Positions 8,002 through 15,296 of a DNA stretch of 15,991 nucleotides are shown here, one piece after another. Source of the DNA: JAAYDS01 sp039680625. Its GTDB lineage: Bacteria > Chloroflexota > Anaerolineae > UBA1429. The number at the start of each line of letters is the position of its first letter. Position 1 is the first letter of the stretch. The translations under genes were made by a program, and so were the position numbers. The notes beneath the pieces are model-generated. The model worked only from the letters and a program-made list of their open reading frames with translations. It was not told where the DNA came from and made no database searches. Location of the stretch: NCBI GenBank assembly GCA_039680625.1, contig JBDKSN010000125.1:1-15991 (forward strand), read 5' to 3'.

Positions 8002-9069
8002 ATGAACGAAATGATGCTGTGTGCGGTGTTGCATGGCGTGGGCGATGTCCGCCTCGAACGGCGGCCCGTGCCTACTCCGCGCCCCGATCAAGTGCTCGTA
8101 CGCATCACCCGAGTGGGGGTGTGCGGCAGCGATGTGCACTATTTCACCCATGGGCGCATTGGCGACTATGTCGTGCGCGAACCGCTGATCCTCGGCCATG
8201 AGGCCGCCGGTGTCGTCGCGGCGTTGGGCGACCAAGTGACCGATTTCCAGATCGGCGACCGCGTGACGCTGGAGCCCGGCTATACCTGCCGACAGTGCCG
8301 CTACTGCAAGAGCGGCCACTATAACCTCTGCCCGCACGTGACCTTTATGGCCACACCGCCCGTCGACGGCGCCTTTTGCGAGTACGTTGCCTGGCCCGCC
8401 GATTTCTGCTTTGCGTTGCCAGGCAGCCTCACCGACGAGGCCGGCGCGATGATGGAGCCGCTCTCCGTGGGCCTGTGGGCCGCCCATCGCGGCGCCGTGC
8501 AACCGGGTGACACGGTCGCCGTGTTCGGCGCCGGCCCCATTGGCCTGCTGACTTTGCAGGCCTGCCGCGTCGCTGGGGCGACGACGCTGATCGCCGTGGA
8601 TGTCGAGGACCGCCGCCTGCAACATGCCCGCCGCTTGGGCGCTACCCATACGATCAACGACCGCGACCACCACGCCGTGGAGCGCATCCGCGAGATCGTC
8701 GGCGACGCCGCATTGCCGCCCGCCTACCGCGGCGTAGACGTCGCCTTTGAGACTGCCGGTGCCATCCCCACCACGCGCAATGCCCTGGCCGCCACGCGGC
8801 CCGGCGGGGTGGCCGTCTTGACCGGCTTGCCGCCCGACCCCCTGGTCGAGCTCGACATCGTCTCGGCGGCGAGCAAGGAGATCGATATTCGCGGCCAGTT
8901 CCGCTATGCCAATCGCTATCCGCGCGCGCTGGCCTTGGTCGAGGCCGGGCGGATCGACGTCGAATCGCTAGTGACACATCACTTTCCACTGACCCAAGCC
9001 GCCGAGGCGCTTGCCTTTGCTAACGAACACAAGGATGTGGCACTCAAGGTGATGGTCGACGTGACCTGA
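8002..9069 (+). CDS. Zinc-dependent sorbitol/xylitol (L-iditol)-type dehydrogenase
   Basis: A 355-aa medium-chain dehydrogenase that should oxidise a polyol or secondary alcohol with NAD+. The catalytic zinc ligands are visible: C41 in GVCGSDVHYF, H66-E67 in LGHEAAG, and E152 in MEPLSVG. The four structural-zinc cysteines C96, C99, C102 and C110 are all present. The Rossmann motif is GAGPIG (about 177-182), and an Asp (D200 in IAVDVEDRR) at the end of the second strand favours NAD+ over NADP+. The EPG and MEPLSVG context is typical of the sorbitol and xylitol dehydrogenase branch. The exact substrate cannot be read from sequence. It is the only rightward gene, with its own promoter and terminator, so it is probably regulated separately. 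The SD is weak (GGGG five bases before the ATG). Confidence 0.9.
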   Translation: MNEMMLCAVLHGVGDVRLERRPVPTPRPDQVLVRITRVGVCGSDVHYFTHGRIGDYVVREPLILGHEAAGVVAALGDQVTDFQIGDRVTLEPGYTCRQCRYCKSGHYNLCPHVTFMATPPVDGAFCEYVAWPADFCFALPGSLTDEAGAMMEPLSVGLWAAHRGAVQPGDTVAVFGAGPIGLLTLQACRVAGATTLIAVDVEDRRLQHARRLGATHTINDRDHHAVERIREIVGDAALPPAYRGVDVAFETAGAIPTTRNALAATRPGGVAVLTGLPPDPLVELDIVSAASKEIDIRGQFRYANRYPRALALVEAGRIDVESLVTHHFPLTQAAEALAFANEHKDVALKVMVDVT

Positions 9070-9115
9070 GATCCCGGCCAGTCTCGTAGGGTTGGCCTGT
9101 GCGGGACCAAGCCAA

Positions 9116-9139
9116 GGCCGCCGTGGTCTTACGGCGGCC
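9116..9139 (+). terminator. Intrinsic terminator after the dehydrogenase
   Basis: GGCCGCCGT (9116-9124) and ACGGCGGCC (9131-9139) form a perfect 9-bp GC-rich stem with a 6-base loop, followed by TGTTTGCT. It lies 46 bases past the dehydrogenase stop and 30 bases before the end of the convergent SIS gene. It may therefore act in both directions, although the minus-strand tail is poorer in T. Confidence 0.65.
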
Positions 9140-9169
9140 TGTTTGCTGCCAGCGGCGGGGGCTGCTTGC

Positions 9170-10207
9170 TTACCGGGTCTCAGTCACCTTGTGCAGGCCT
9201 CGCGGGCGATCGATATCCAGGCCGCGCGCCACAGCCAGGCGATAGGCTAGCAACTGCGCTGGGATCACGGCTGCGATGGGTGAGAGCCACTCGGGGATAC
9301 CTTGGGGTAGACGCAAGCCCAACTGTGCACGCGCAAGCAGCGCGTCGCGATCGCTAATCATCACCAGCTCTGCGCCTAGTTGCGTCAGGGCGTCGGCCAT
9401 GGCGTCCATGTCGGCATCGAGGACGCCGCTAGGAGCCACCATCAGCACGCACGATCCTTGGCCGATCGAGGCGATGGGGCCATGTAAGAAGTCGGCCGTC
9501 GAATAAGGCGTCGTGGCCGTGTAGGTCAGCTCCTTGAGCTTGATCGCTGCTTCGAGCGCCGTGGCATAGTTGTAGCCACGGCCGATCATGCTGACATGCT
9601 CGACATAGCGATAGCGCTCGGCGCGAACTCGGATCACCTCATCGAGCGACAAGGCCTGCGCTACCGCCTCGGGCACGGCCTCGAGCTGTGCACGCCTGGC
9701 CTCATCGCCCGCCAACGCCACCGACAGCATGGCCACAGCCAGCAATTCACAGGTATAAGTCTTGGTCGCCGCCACGCTCTGTTCCTCACCTGCACGCAGA
9801 TCGATGGTCCAGTCCGCGACCGCGGCTAGAGGAGAGCGCACATCGTTGGTGATGGCCAGCGTGGGCATGCCTTGAGTCCGTGCGTCGCTCAAGACAGCGA
9901 CGATGTCGGGCGACCGTCCCGATTGCGAGATGCCCACCACGAGCGTATCGCTCAGGCGCGGTGCGGCACCATAGTAAGTGTAGAGAGACGGTGCGGCCAA
10001 TGCCACGGGCAGCCGGTTTGCTGTGCCCCACAGGTATTTGGCATACACGCCCGCATTGTCAGAGCTGCCCCGCGCGGCAAGCAAGACGTGCTTGGGCGAG
10101 CGGCGCTGTAGCTCGACAGCGATCTTGGAGACCTGCGGCCAACCTTGAGAGAGCAAGCCGGCCAACACTTGGGGCTGCTGCCCGATCTCGAGCTCGAGAC
10201 GGTTCAT
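9170..10207 (-). CDS. SIS-domain aminosugar isomerase/deaminase (GlmS isomerase domain only)
   Basis: A 345-aa protein with two SIS (sugar isomerase) domains and no N-terminal glutaminase domain. It resembles the isomerase half of glucosamine-6-phosphate synthase and stand-alone deaminases of the NagB-II type. Sugar-phosphate-binding serines occur in ARGSSDNAG, GISQSGRSPD and EQSVAATKTYT. Counterparts of the GlmS catalytic residues are present: Glu in KLKELTY, His in FLHGP, and Lys in the C-terminal GLHKVTETR. It probably interconverts fructose-6-phosphate and glucosamine-6-phosphate or a related aminosugar phosphate. Without a glutaminase domain it would use free ammonia or run as a deaminase. 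The ATG at 10207 is chosen because AGGAGG lies seven bases upstream; an in-frame ATG at 10228 has that SD inside its own coding sequence. It follows nfnB by 49 bases and is probably the last gene of the operon. Confidence 0.88.
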   Translation of the reverse strand: MNRLELEIGQQPQVLAGLLSQGWPQVSKIAVELQRRSPKHVLLAARGSSDNAGVYAKYLWGTANRLPVALAAPSLYTYYGAAPRLSDTLVVGISQSGRSPDIVAVLSDARTQGMPTLAITNDVRSPLAAVADWTIDLRAGEEQSVAATKTYTCELLAVAMLSVALAGDEARRAQLEAVPEAVAQALSLDEVIRVRAERYRYVEHVSMIGRGYNYATALEAAIKLKELTYTATTPYSTADFLHGPIASIGQGSCVLMVAPSGVLDADMDAMADALTQLGAELVMISDRDALLARAQLGLRLPQGIPEWLSPIAAVIPAQLLAYRLAVARGLDIDRPRGLHKVTETR

Positions 10208-10256
10208 GCGTGTCCCTCCTTGAGACATCGATTTGTTCGGCCCGATGCACCCAGGC

Positions 10257-11693
10257 TCAGTGGCTTGGCGTCTCCTCGACCCACCATGGCCCTGGCTCTG
10301 CGGCCATCAAGTAGGCATGGATATCATTGGCGGCGACGCGCCCCGCACCCATCGCGCTGATGACCGTCGCCGCCCCTGTGACGATGTCACCGCCCGCCCA
10401 CACGCGCTCGAGCTTGGTGCGGCCGGTGGCGCTGTCGGCGATCACCGTGCCACGGCGGCTGCGCGCCAGGCCGGGTGCATTGTTGAAGGCTAGCGGGTTG
10501 GGCTGGGTGCCGAGCGCCATCACCACCGTATCTACGGCCATCTCGAACTCGGATCCCTCGATGGGGATAGGGCTGCGTCGGCCACTGGCGTCAGGCTCGC
10601 CCAACGCCATGCGAATACAGCGCATTCCCGTGACCCAGCCCTCGGCGCCCAACACCTCGACCGGGTTGGTCAAAAAGTCAAAGATGACGCCCTCTTCTTC
10701 AGCGTGATGCACCTCTTCGGCTCTGGCGGGCACTTCATCGCGTGAGCGGCGGTAGACGATATGCACCTCTTGGGCGCCCAGGCGCAACGCGCAGCGCGCC
10801 GAGTCCATCGCCACATTGCCTGCGCCCACCACGGCCACACGCGCGCCTATGCGCACCGGCGTATCCCACTCGGGGAACTGATAGGCCTTCATCAGGTTGA
10901 TGCGCGTGAGTAGCTCGTTGGCCGAATAGACGCCGTTCAGGTTTTCGCCGGGGATGTTCATCATCATCGGCAAGCCCGCACCGGTGCCCAAGAACACGGC
11001 GTCATACTCTTTCAACAATTCGGGGATATCGTACAGACGACCAATGACCACGTTGGTGCGAAAGACCACGCCCAGACTCTTGAGGTAACCGATCTCGCTC
11101 TTGACAATCGCTTTCGGCAGGCGGAACTCGGGGATGCCGTACACGAGCACGCCACCGGGCTCGTGCAAAGCCTCGAGCACCTCAACCTGGTGCCCCAGTT
11201 TGGCCAGGTCGCCGGCCGCCGTCAGCCCAGCCGGACCCGAGCCGATGACAGCGATGCGCTTGCCCGTCGGCTCTGCGACCTTGGGCACGCGAATCCCTTG
11301 CTGGCGCTCCCAATCAGCGACGTAGCGCTCCAGACGACCGATGGCCACAGGGTCGCTGCGCCTGCCCAGCAGACAGACGGCCTCACACTGAGTCTCTTGC
11401 GGGCACACGCGGCCGCAGATGGCGGGCAGGCTGTTCCTGTCCTTGAGCTTGTCCACCGCAGTCCACATATCGCCCTCGCGCAGGGCTTTGATGAACTCGG
11501 GGATGCGCACACCCACCTGGCACCCCGACACTCAGGGCGAGTTGCGGCATTGCAGACAGCGCTGCGCCTCAGCGACCGCAGTGGCCTCTTCATAGCCCAA
11601 TGCAACCTCATCGAAATTGGTGATCCGGACCCGGGGATCTTGCTCGGGCATCGGGTGCCGTGGATTGTTGAGAGGGTTCGATCGCGCCATCAT
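10257..11693 (-). CDS. nfnB: NfnB (NfnL) large subunit with in-frame TGA at a conserved cysteine
   Basis: The large subunit of NADH-dependent reduced ferredoxin:NADP+ oxidoreductase, of the GltD-like family. The N-terminal iron-sulfur domain (residues 1-130) contains the family signature MPEQDPRVR, then C46-x2-C49-x4-TGA54-x3-C58, then a second cysteine set in AICGRVCPQETQCEAVC. FAD- and NADPH-binding Rossmann motifs follow: VIGSGPAGLTAAGDL and VVGAGNVAMDSARCALRLGA. The C-terminus has the FAD-closing motif WAGGDIVTGAATVISAMGAG. The frame is intact over 478 codons except for TGA at 11532-11534, which replaces the third motif cysteine. If TGA is a stop, the result is a 53-aa fragment (11532-11693) and a 424-aa protein from the GTG directly after it (10257-11531), with no good SD and a broken cluster motif. 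The ATG at 11693 overlaps the nfnA stop (ATGA) and has GGAGG six bases before it. Family assignment is secure; how the TGA is decoded is open. Confidence 0.85.
11497..11534 (-). promoter_or_regulatory. In-frame TGA with SECIS-like hairpin (candidate selenocysteine recoding site)
   Basis: The TGA (11532-11534) is followed after three bases by a hairpin on the minus strand (11528 down to 11497). TCGGGG pairs with CCCCGA; after one bulged T, TGC pairs with GCA; then CA pairs with TG around one bulged C. The loop begins GGU, with its first G 15 bases after the TGA. Bacterial SECIS elements are stem-loops in about this position with an essential G-U at the apex, and the UGC-CAGGU core resembles the UGCAGGU of E. 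coli fdhF. The stem lies in conserved coding sequence, so chance pairing is possible. Confidence 0.4.
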
Positions 11694-12541
11694 GCTGCTC
11701 CTCCGCCTGGCTGATCCGTGTTCTGGGCGAGCGACGCCAGAGCGTCGGCCTCGCGGTCGCGATACATCCGTTGGCGGCTCAAGAGCAGGTCCCAATCCAC
11801 CTGGTGGCCGTCGAACTCGGGGCCATCCACGCAAGCAAAGTAAGTGCGCCCACCCACCGAAACGCGACAGGCGCCACACATGCCGGTGCCGTCGACCATG
11901 ATCGAGTTGAGGCTGACGATGGTCTTGACGCCAAAAGGCTGGGTGGCCAGGGCGATGAACTTCATCATGATCGCCGGGCCGATGCCCCAGATGCGGTCGA
12001 TCTTACGGCCAGAGGCGAGGATCTCTTTGAGGGGCTCGGTCACAACTCCCTTGCGCCCATAGCTACCGTCATCGGTGCCCACGATGAGCTCGTCGGTCAC
12101 CGAACGCACCTCGTCTTCCCAAAAGAGCAAATCCACGCTGCGCGCGCCGATGATGCCGATCACATAGTTGCCCGCTGCGCGGAGGGCGCGGGCGATCGGA
12201 TAGATCGGCGCGATGCCCAGCCCACCACCGACCAGGATCACCGTGCCATAGTTCTCGATCTCGGTGGGTCGGCCCAATGGCCCGGTAAAGCTCGCCAAGT
12301 ACGCCCCTGGCTCGAGCTGGCCGAGCATCTTGGTCGACTTGCCGATCTCTTGCACGACGATGGTGATCGTGCCGGCCTCACGGTCGAAATCCGCGATAGT
12401 CAGCGGCACCCGCTCGCCCTTCTCGTGCACGCGCAAGACCACGAACTGGCCAGCCTGCGCTTTACGTGCAACTTCGGGCGCCGAGATCACAAAGAGCTTG
12501 GTGACGGGCGTCAAGGTCTCTTTCGCCAGAATCTGGTACAC
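11690..12541 (-). CDS. nfnA: NfnA (NfnS) small subunit, FAD/NAD-binding, [2Fe-2S]
   Basis: A 283-aa protein of the ferredoxin-reductase/PyrK-like family, the small subunit of the electron-bifurcating NADH-dependent reduced ferredoxin:NADP+ oxidoreductase. An N-terminal FAD-binding beta-barrel (ERVPLTIAD near 43-51) precedes the NAD(H)-binding domain (VGGGLGIAPIYPIARAL near 104-120). The C-terminal [2Fe-2S] motif has C222, C225 and C237. In PyrK the first ligand is a cysteine at C-x4-C-x2-C spacing; here D217 takes its place, matching the Asp ligand described for Nfn small subunits. That Asp is the best evidence for Nfn rather than PyrK. GTG at 12541 is the start, because GGAGGAG lies just upstream and family proteins begin at this residue; upstream in-frame codons would carry the SD inside the gene. 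Its stop overlaps the nfnB start by 4 bases. Confidence 0.9.
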   Translation of the reverse strand: MYQILAKETLTPVTKLFVISAPEVARKAQAGQFVVLRVHEKGERVPLTIADFDREAGTITIVVQEIGKSTKMLGQLEPGAYLASFTGPLGRPTEIENYGTVILVGGGLGIAPIYPIARALRAAGNYVIGIIGARSVDLLFWEDEVRSVTDELIVGTDDGSYGRKGVVTEPLKEILASGRKIDRIWGIGPAIMMKFIALATQPFGVKTIVSLNSIMVDGTGMCGACRVSVGGRTYFACVDGPEFDGHQVDWDLLLSRQRMYRDREADALASLAQNTDQPGGGAA

Positions 12542-12618
12542 GCGTCTCCTCCCACCTACGGTCGGCAGCCAACGATCAAACAACCGCCAACAACGCCCCT
12601 ATGCGGCAACCTGCGCCG

Positions 12619-12810
12619 CTACAGGTCTTGGATCAAGCGCACCAGCGCAATCAACGCTGTGCCCACCTTGATCAGCTTCTTGCCGTCGGTTGGCGTCGCC
12701 GCAACACCCTCTTCTGGCGTCTCACGCTTGGCCACGACGATGCCGATCACCACACCCAAGACTACGCCGATCAACCCGCCAAGGACGACGATCTTATCCC
12801 GTCTACGCAC
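12619..12810 (-). CDS. Small single-helix membrane protein, 63 aa
   Basis: I do not recognise a family. It begins with MRRRDK, followed by one glycine-rich membrane helix (residues about 7-27, GGLIGVVLGVVIG, a glycine-zipper look). A polar linker follows, then a C-terminal amphipathic stretch (KLIKVGTALIALVRLIQDL). GTG at 12810 is chosen because GAGGAGG lies six bases upstream, in the 11-base gap after the 96-aa gene; a longer in-frame ORF would bury that SD. The positive N-terminus predicts it stays inside, with the tail outside. It sits directly upstream of nfnA, perhaps as a companion of the 96-aa membrane protein. Confidence 0.65.
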   Translation of the reverse strand: MRRRDKIVVLGGLIGVVLGVVIGIVVAKRETPEEGVAATPTDGKKLIKVGTALIALVRLIQDL

Positions 12811-12821
12811 GCTGTGCCTCC

Positions 12822-13112
12822 TCAGCCTCGACGCCCACGATACGTGGCGCAAAAGGCCCGCAAGGCCGCACTCGCCGTCTGAATGGCCACAAACGGCCTA
12901 GAGACAGCCCCTGCGCCCTGCAACACACCCCTCTCTACCCGGTTGGCGCCCGAACGCACTCGTCGCAAGAAGGCCTGCACCTGTGGCAGCAGCTTGCCCA
13001 GCCCTTTGGTTGCCCGCAGAAAGACGTACAGCGGCAACACCAAGAGCACCAGGCCTTCGATGGCCAACAGAATGAGGGCCCAGTCGCGGGCGATCTGCAT
13101 CGTCTCGGCCAT
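12822..13112 (-). CDS. Small membrane-anchored protein, 96 aa
   Basis: I do not recognise a family. An N-terminal membrane helix (about residues 11-32, ALILLAIEGLVLLVLPLYVFL) is followed by a basic, helical, probably amphipathic cytoplasmic part ending in YRGRRG. AGGAGGG four bases before the ATG supports the start. It begins 20 bases after the DUF503 gene and is followed 11 bases later by the 63-aa membrane protein, so the pair is probably co-translated. No catalytic motif is visible. Confidence 0.68.
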   Translation of the reverse strand: MAETMQIARDWALILLAIEGLVLLVLPLYVFLRATKGLGKLLPQVQAFLRRVRSGANRVERGVLQGAGAVSRPFVAIQTASAALRAFCATYRGRRG

Positions 13113-13132
13113 GACTGCTCCCTCCTGCTTCT

Positions 13133-13414
13133 CTACAGATACTCGGTACTATACTCCAGTATAAGCGCACCTGGCTGCCGTCCAATATAGTCGATGGCCT
13201 GCTGCAACAGGCCCTGCGCATAGGCCAGGTCTGTCGAGACACAGGCTAGACCCAGCGTAGCCAGTTGCCAGCTATCGAGATGGTCGACCTGCGCGACGGC
13301 CAAGTTGAAATTGCGCCGCAGATGTGCGGTCAGTGATTGGACCACCTGCCGCTTGTCTTTGAGCGACTGCGCCCCCGGCACCTGCAACTCCACAGTCAGT
13401 ACGCCGATGATCAT
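13133..13414 (-). CDS. DUF503 (YlxP-like) family protein
   Basis: A 93-aa protein matching the DUF503/YlxP family along its whole length. It starts MIIGVLTVELQVPGAQSLKD, continues with KRQVVQSLTAHLRRNFNLAV, then AQVDHLDSWQLATLGLACVS, and ends in a short helix and strand. In Firmicutes ylxP lies beside infB and rbfA and is tied to ribosome function. Here it is far from those genes, between lpd and membrane-protein genes, so its role is unclear. GAGGG nine bases before the ATG serves as SD. The length is normal for the family. Confidence 0.88.
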   Translation of the reverse strand: MIIGVLTVELQVPGAQSLKDKRQVVQSLTAHLRRNFNLAVAQVDHLDSWQLATLGLACVSTDLAYAQGLLQQAIDYIGRQPGALILEYSTEYL

Positions 13415-13447
13415 GCCGCCCTCGATAACCCCTGACCCGTGTCCAGG

Positions 13448-14854
13448 CTACCGTTGTTCATAGTGAATGGCGCCGCGGCCACAGTTCATCGCCGCCTCCA
13501 TGAGCGCCTCGGGCACCGTGGGGTGAGCATGGATGGTGCGGGCAATATCCTCGGGTGTGGCTTCGAGCTGCATCGCCAGCGCAGCCTCGGCAATCAGGTC
13601 GCTGGCATGGGGGCCCATGATGTGCACACCCAAGATGCGCCCTTTGCCATGCGGCTCGGCCTCAGCGATGATGCGTACTTGCCCTTCGGTCTCGCCCAAT
13701 GCCGCCGCTCGACCGTTCACCATAAAGGGGAAGCGCGCCACCGCATAGTTCAGCCCTTGCTCCTGCGCCTGCTCCTCGGTGAGACCCACACCGGCGATCT
13801 CGGGCATGGTAAAGATGCAGTTGGGCACCACGCGATAGTCTGCCTCGCGCGGCTCACCAAGTATGTTGTCGATGGCCACCTCGGCCTCATACGAGGCGAC
13901 GTGCGCGAGCATGTGCCCGCCAATGCAGTCGCCGATGGCATAAATGCCCGGCACATTGGTTTGCAGATGTGCATCGACGCCGATGGCCCGGCCGGCCAGC
14001 TGCACACCAGCAGCTTGGAGACCCAGGCCTTCGGTCACCGGCTCACGACCCGTGGCGAGCAACACAACCTCTCCGTCGGCCGATTGCGCGCCCCGCCGGT
14101 CATAGTGCACACGCAATCGACCATCGTCGAGCCGCTCGATGGCCTGAAACTCGAGGCCCACCTGCACATCCACGCCCTGTCGCGCGAGCAACGCGCGAAA
14201 GCGCTTGGCGAGCTGTGGCTCGGCGTCGCGCAGAAAAGATCGCCGCCCGAGCACCGTCACCCGGCTCCCCAGCGTATGCAACATGGAGGCAAACTCTACG
14301 CCGACTGCGCTGGCGCCGATGACAACGATGCTCTCAGGCAGATGGTCGATGGCCAAAAACTCGCGCGAAGTGAGCACACCCGGCAAGTCTACACCGGGGA
14401 TGGGCACTTGTGCCGGCACCGAGCCGCTCGCCAGCACGATGGCATGGGCCATGAACTCTTGCTCGCCATCGGTCGTGGTTACCGCGACCTGGTGCCCGCC
14501 TAGCAGACGCCCTGTGCCGCGCAATACGGTCACCTTGCGGCTGGCCAACAGGTGCTCGATGCCCTCGACGAGCGAGTGCACCACCTGCTCCTTGCGCGCC
14601 ATCAACCGGGCGAAATCCACCCGAATAGGCGCGTCGGCGCACACCGCGAACTGCCCCGAGGTGACATCGCGATAGACTTCAGCATCGCGCATCATGGTCT
14701 TGGTGGGAATGCAGCCACGGTTCAAACAGGTTCCGCCGAGCTCTTCTTTCTCGACCAGCACCACGCGTGCACCATCCTGGGCCGCGCGCAAGGCCGCGAC
14801 ATATCCTCCTGGCCCTGCCCCAATGACCGCCACATCGCAGTCGCTCGCCGTCAC
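13448..14854 (-). CDS. lpdA: Dihydrolipoyl dehydrogenase
   Basis: A 468-aa FAD-dependent disulfide oxidoreductase that reoxidises dihydrolipoamide with NAD+. The FAD motif is GAGPGGYVAA (residues 12-21). The redox-active disulfide is C43/C48 in GGTCLNRGCIPTK, and the NAD domain has VIGASAVGVEFAS. The second FAD contact is YAIGDCIGGHMLAHVA. The catalytic His-Glu pair lies in the C-terminal interface motif HAHPTVPEALMEA. All active-site elements are intact. No 2-oxoacid dehydrogenase E1/E2 or glycine cleavage gene is nearby. It starts with GTG overlapping the osmC stop (GTGA), so the two are translationally coupled, which fits lipoamide-dependent reduction of an OsmC-type peroxidase. Confidence 0.94.
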   Translation of the reverse strand: MTASDCDVAVIGAGPGGYVAALRAAQDGARVVLVEKEELGGTCLNRGCIPTKTMMRDAEVYRDVTSGQFAVCADAPIRVDFARLMARKEQVVHSLVEGIEHLLASRKVTVLRGTGRLLGGHQVAVTTTDGEQEFMAHAIVLASGSVPAQVPIPGVDLPGVLTSREFLAIDHLPESIVVIGASAVGVEFASMLHTLGSRVTVLGRRSFLRDAEPQLAKRFRALLARQGVDVQVGLEFQAIERLDDGRLRVHYDRRGAQSADGEVVLLATGREPVTEGLGLQAAGVQLAGRAIGVDAHLQTNVPGIYAIGDCIGGHMLAHVASYEAEVAIDNILGEPREADYRVVPNCIFTMPEIAGVGLTEEQAQEQGLNYAVARFPFMVNGRAAALGETEGQVRIIAEAEPHGKGRILGVHIMGPHASDLIAEAALAMQLEATPEDIARTIHAHPTVPEALMEAAMNCGRGAIHYEQR

Positions 14855-15285
14855 GCGTTCACCTCGATGAGGCGATAGGTAGAAGTGATCTCGGCGTTGA
14901 GCGTAGCCCGCACGCCGCAGTACTTGGTCAGCGACAGCTCGATCGCGCGAGCCACGGCCTCCTCAGAGAGGCCCACACCCGTCACCACATATTCGAGGTT
15001 GATCTTGACCCAGCGCCGGGGATGCTCTTGTGCACGCTCGCCACGGACCAACACGCGAAAGGCGCGCACGTCCTGGCGCTTTTTGCGCAGCACCGAGATC
15101 ACGTCCATGCCTGTGCAAGACGCCAGGCTCGCCAACAGGGCCTCCATCGGGCGCACGCCGGTGCCCAGCCCGCCTAGGTCAGGCGTGCCGTCGACGACGA
15201 ACGCTCCATGCGACCCATTCGCTTGGGCGAGGAACTGCAGGCCCTCGACCCACTTGACCTCGACATTCGGTTGCTCTTCGGTCAT
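14851..15285 (-). CDS. OsmC-family thiol peroxidase
   Basis: A 144-aa protein of the OsmC/YhfA family of thiol-dependent peroxidases. The two redox cysteines are present: C57 in LASLASCTGMDV and C123 in LTKYCGVRATL. They match the spacing of E. coli OsmC (C59/C125). The family removes organic hydroperoxides in the cytoplasm. The start is ATG at 15285, with AGGAG overlapping the stop of the Kelch gene; an upstream in-frame extension would run through that gene. Its stop overlaps the start of lpdA. The GLGTGVRPMEALLASLASC context is closer to the YhfA branch than to Ohr. Confidence 0.9.
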   Translation of the reverse strand: MTEEQPNVEVKWVEGLQFLAQANGSHGAFVVDGTPDLGGLGTGVRPMEALLASLASCTGMDVISVLRKKRQDVRAFRVLVRGERAQEHPRRWVKINLEYVVTGVGLSEEAVARAIELSLTKYCGVRATLNAEITSTYRLIEVNA

Positions 15286-15296
15286 CCGTTGTACTC

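Noticed and set aside
10257..11693. nfnB as a decayed pseudogene
   Set aside because: Only one in-frame TGA is present; the rest of the frame, all FAD/NADPH motifs, the SD and the overlap with nfnA are intact. Decay would normally leave further lesions. A single recent mutation remains possible.
11771..12901. A 376-codon open frame on the plus strand opposite nfnA
   Set aside because: It is antisense to a well-identified gene and the small membrane-protein genes, with biased composition and no domain. Open antisense frames are expected at this GC content.
13439..14503. A 354-codon open frame on the plus strand opposite lpdA
   Set aside because: It is a shadow of the conserved dihydrolipoyl dehydrogenase frame, rich in His/Arg/Gly, with no family resemblance.
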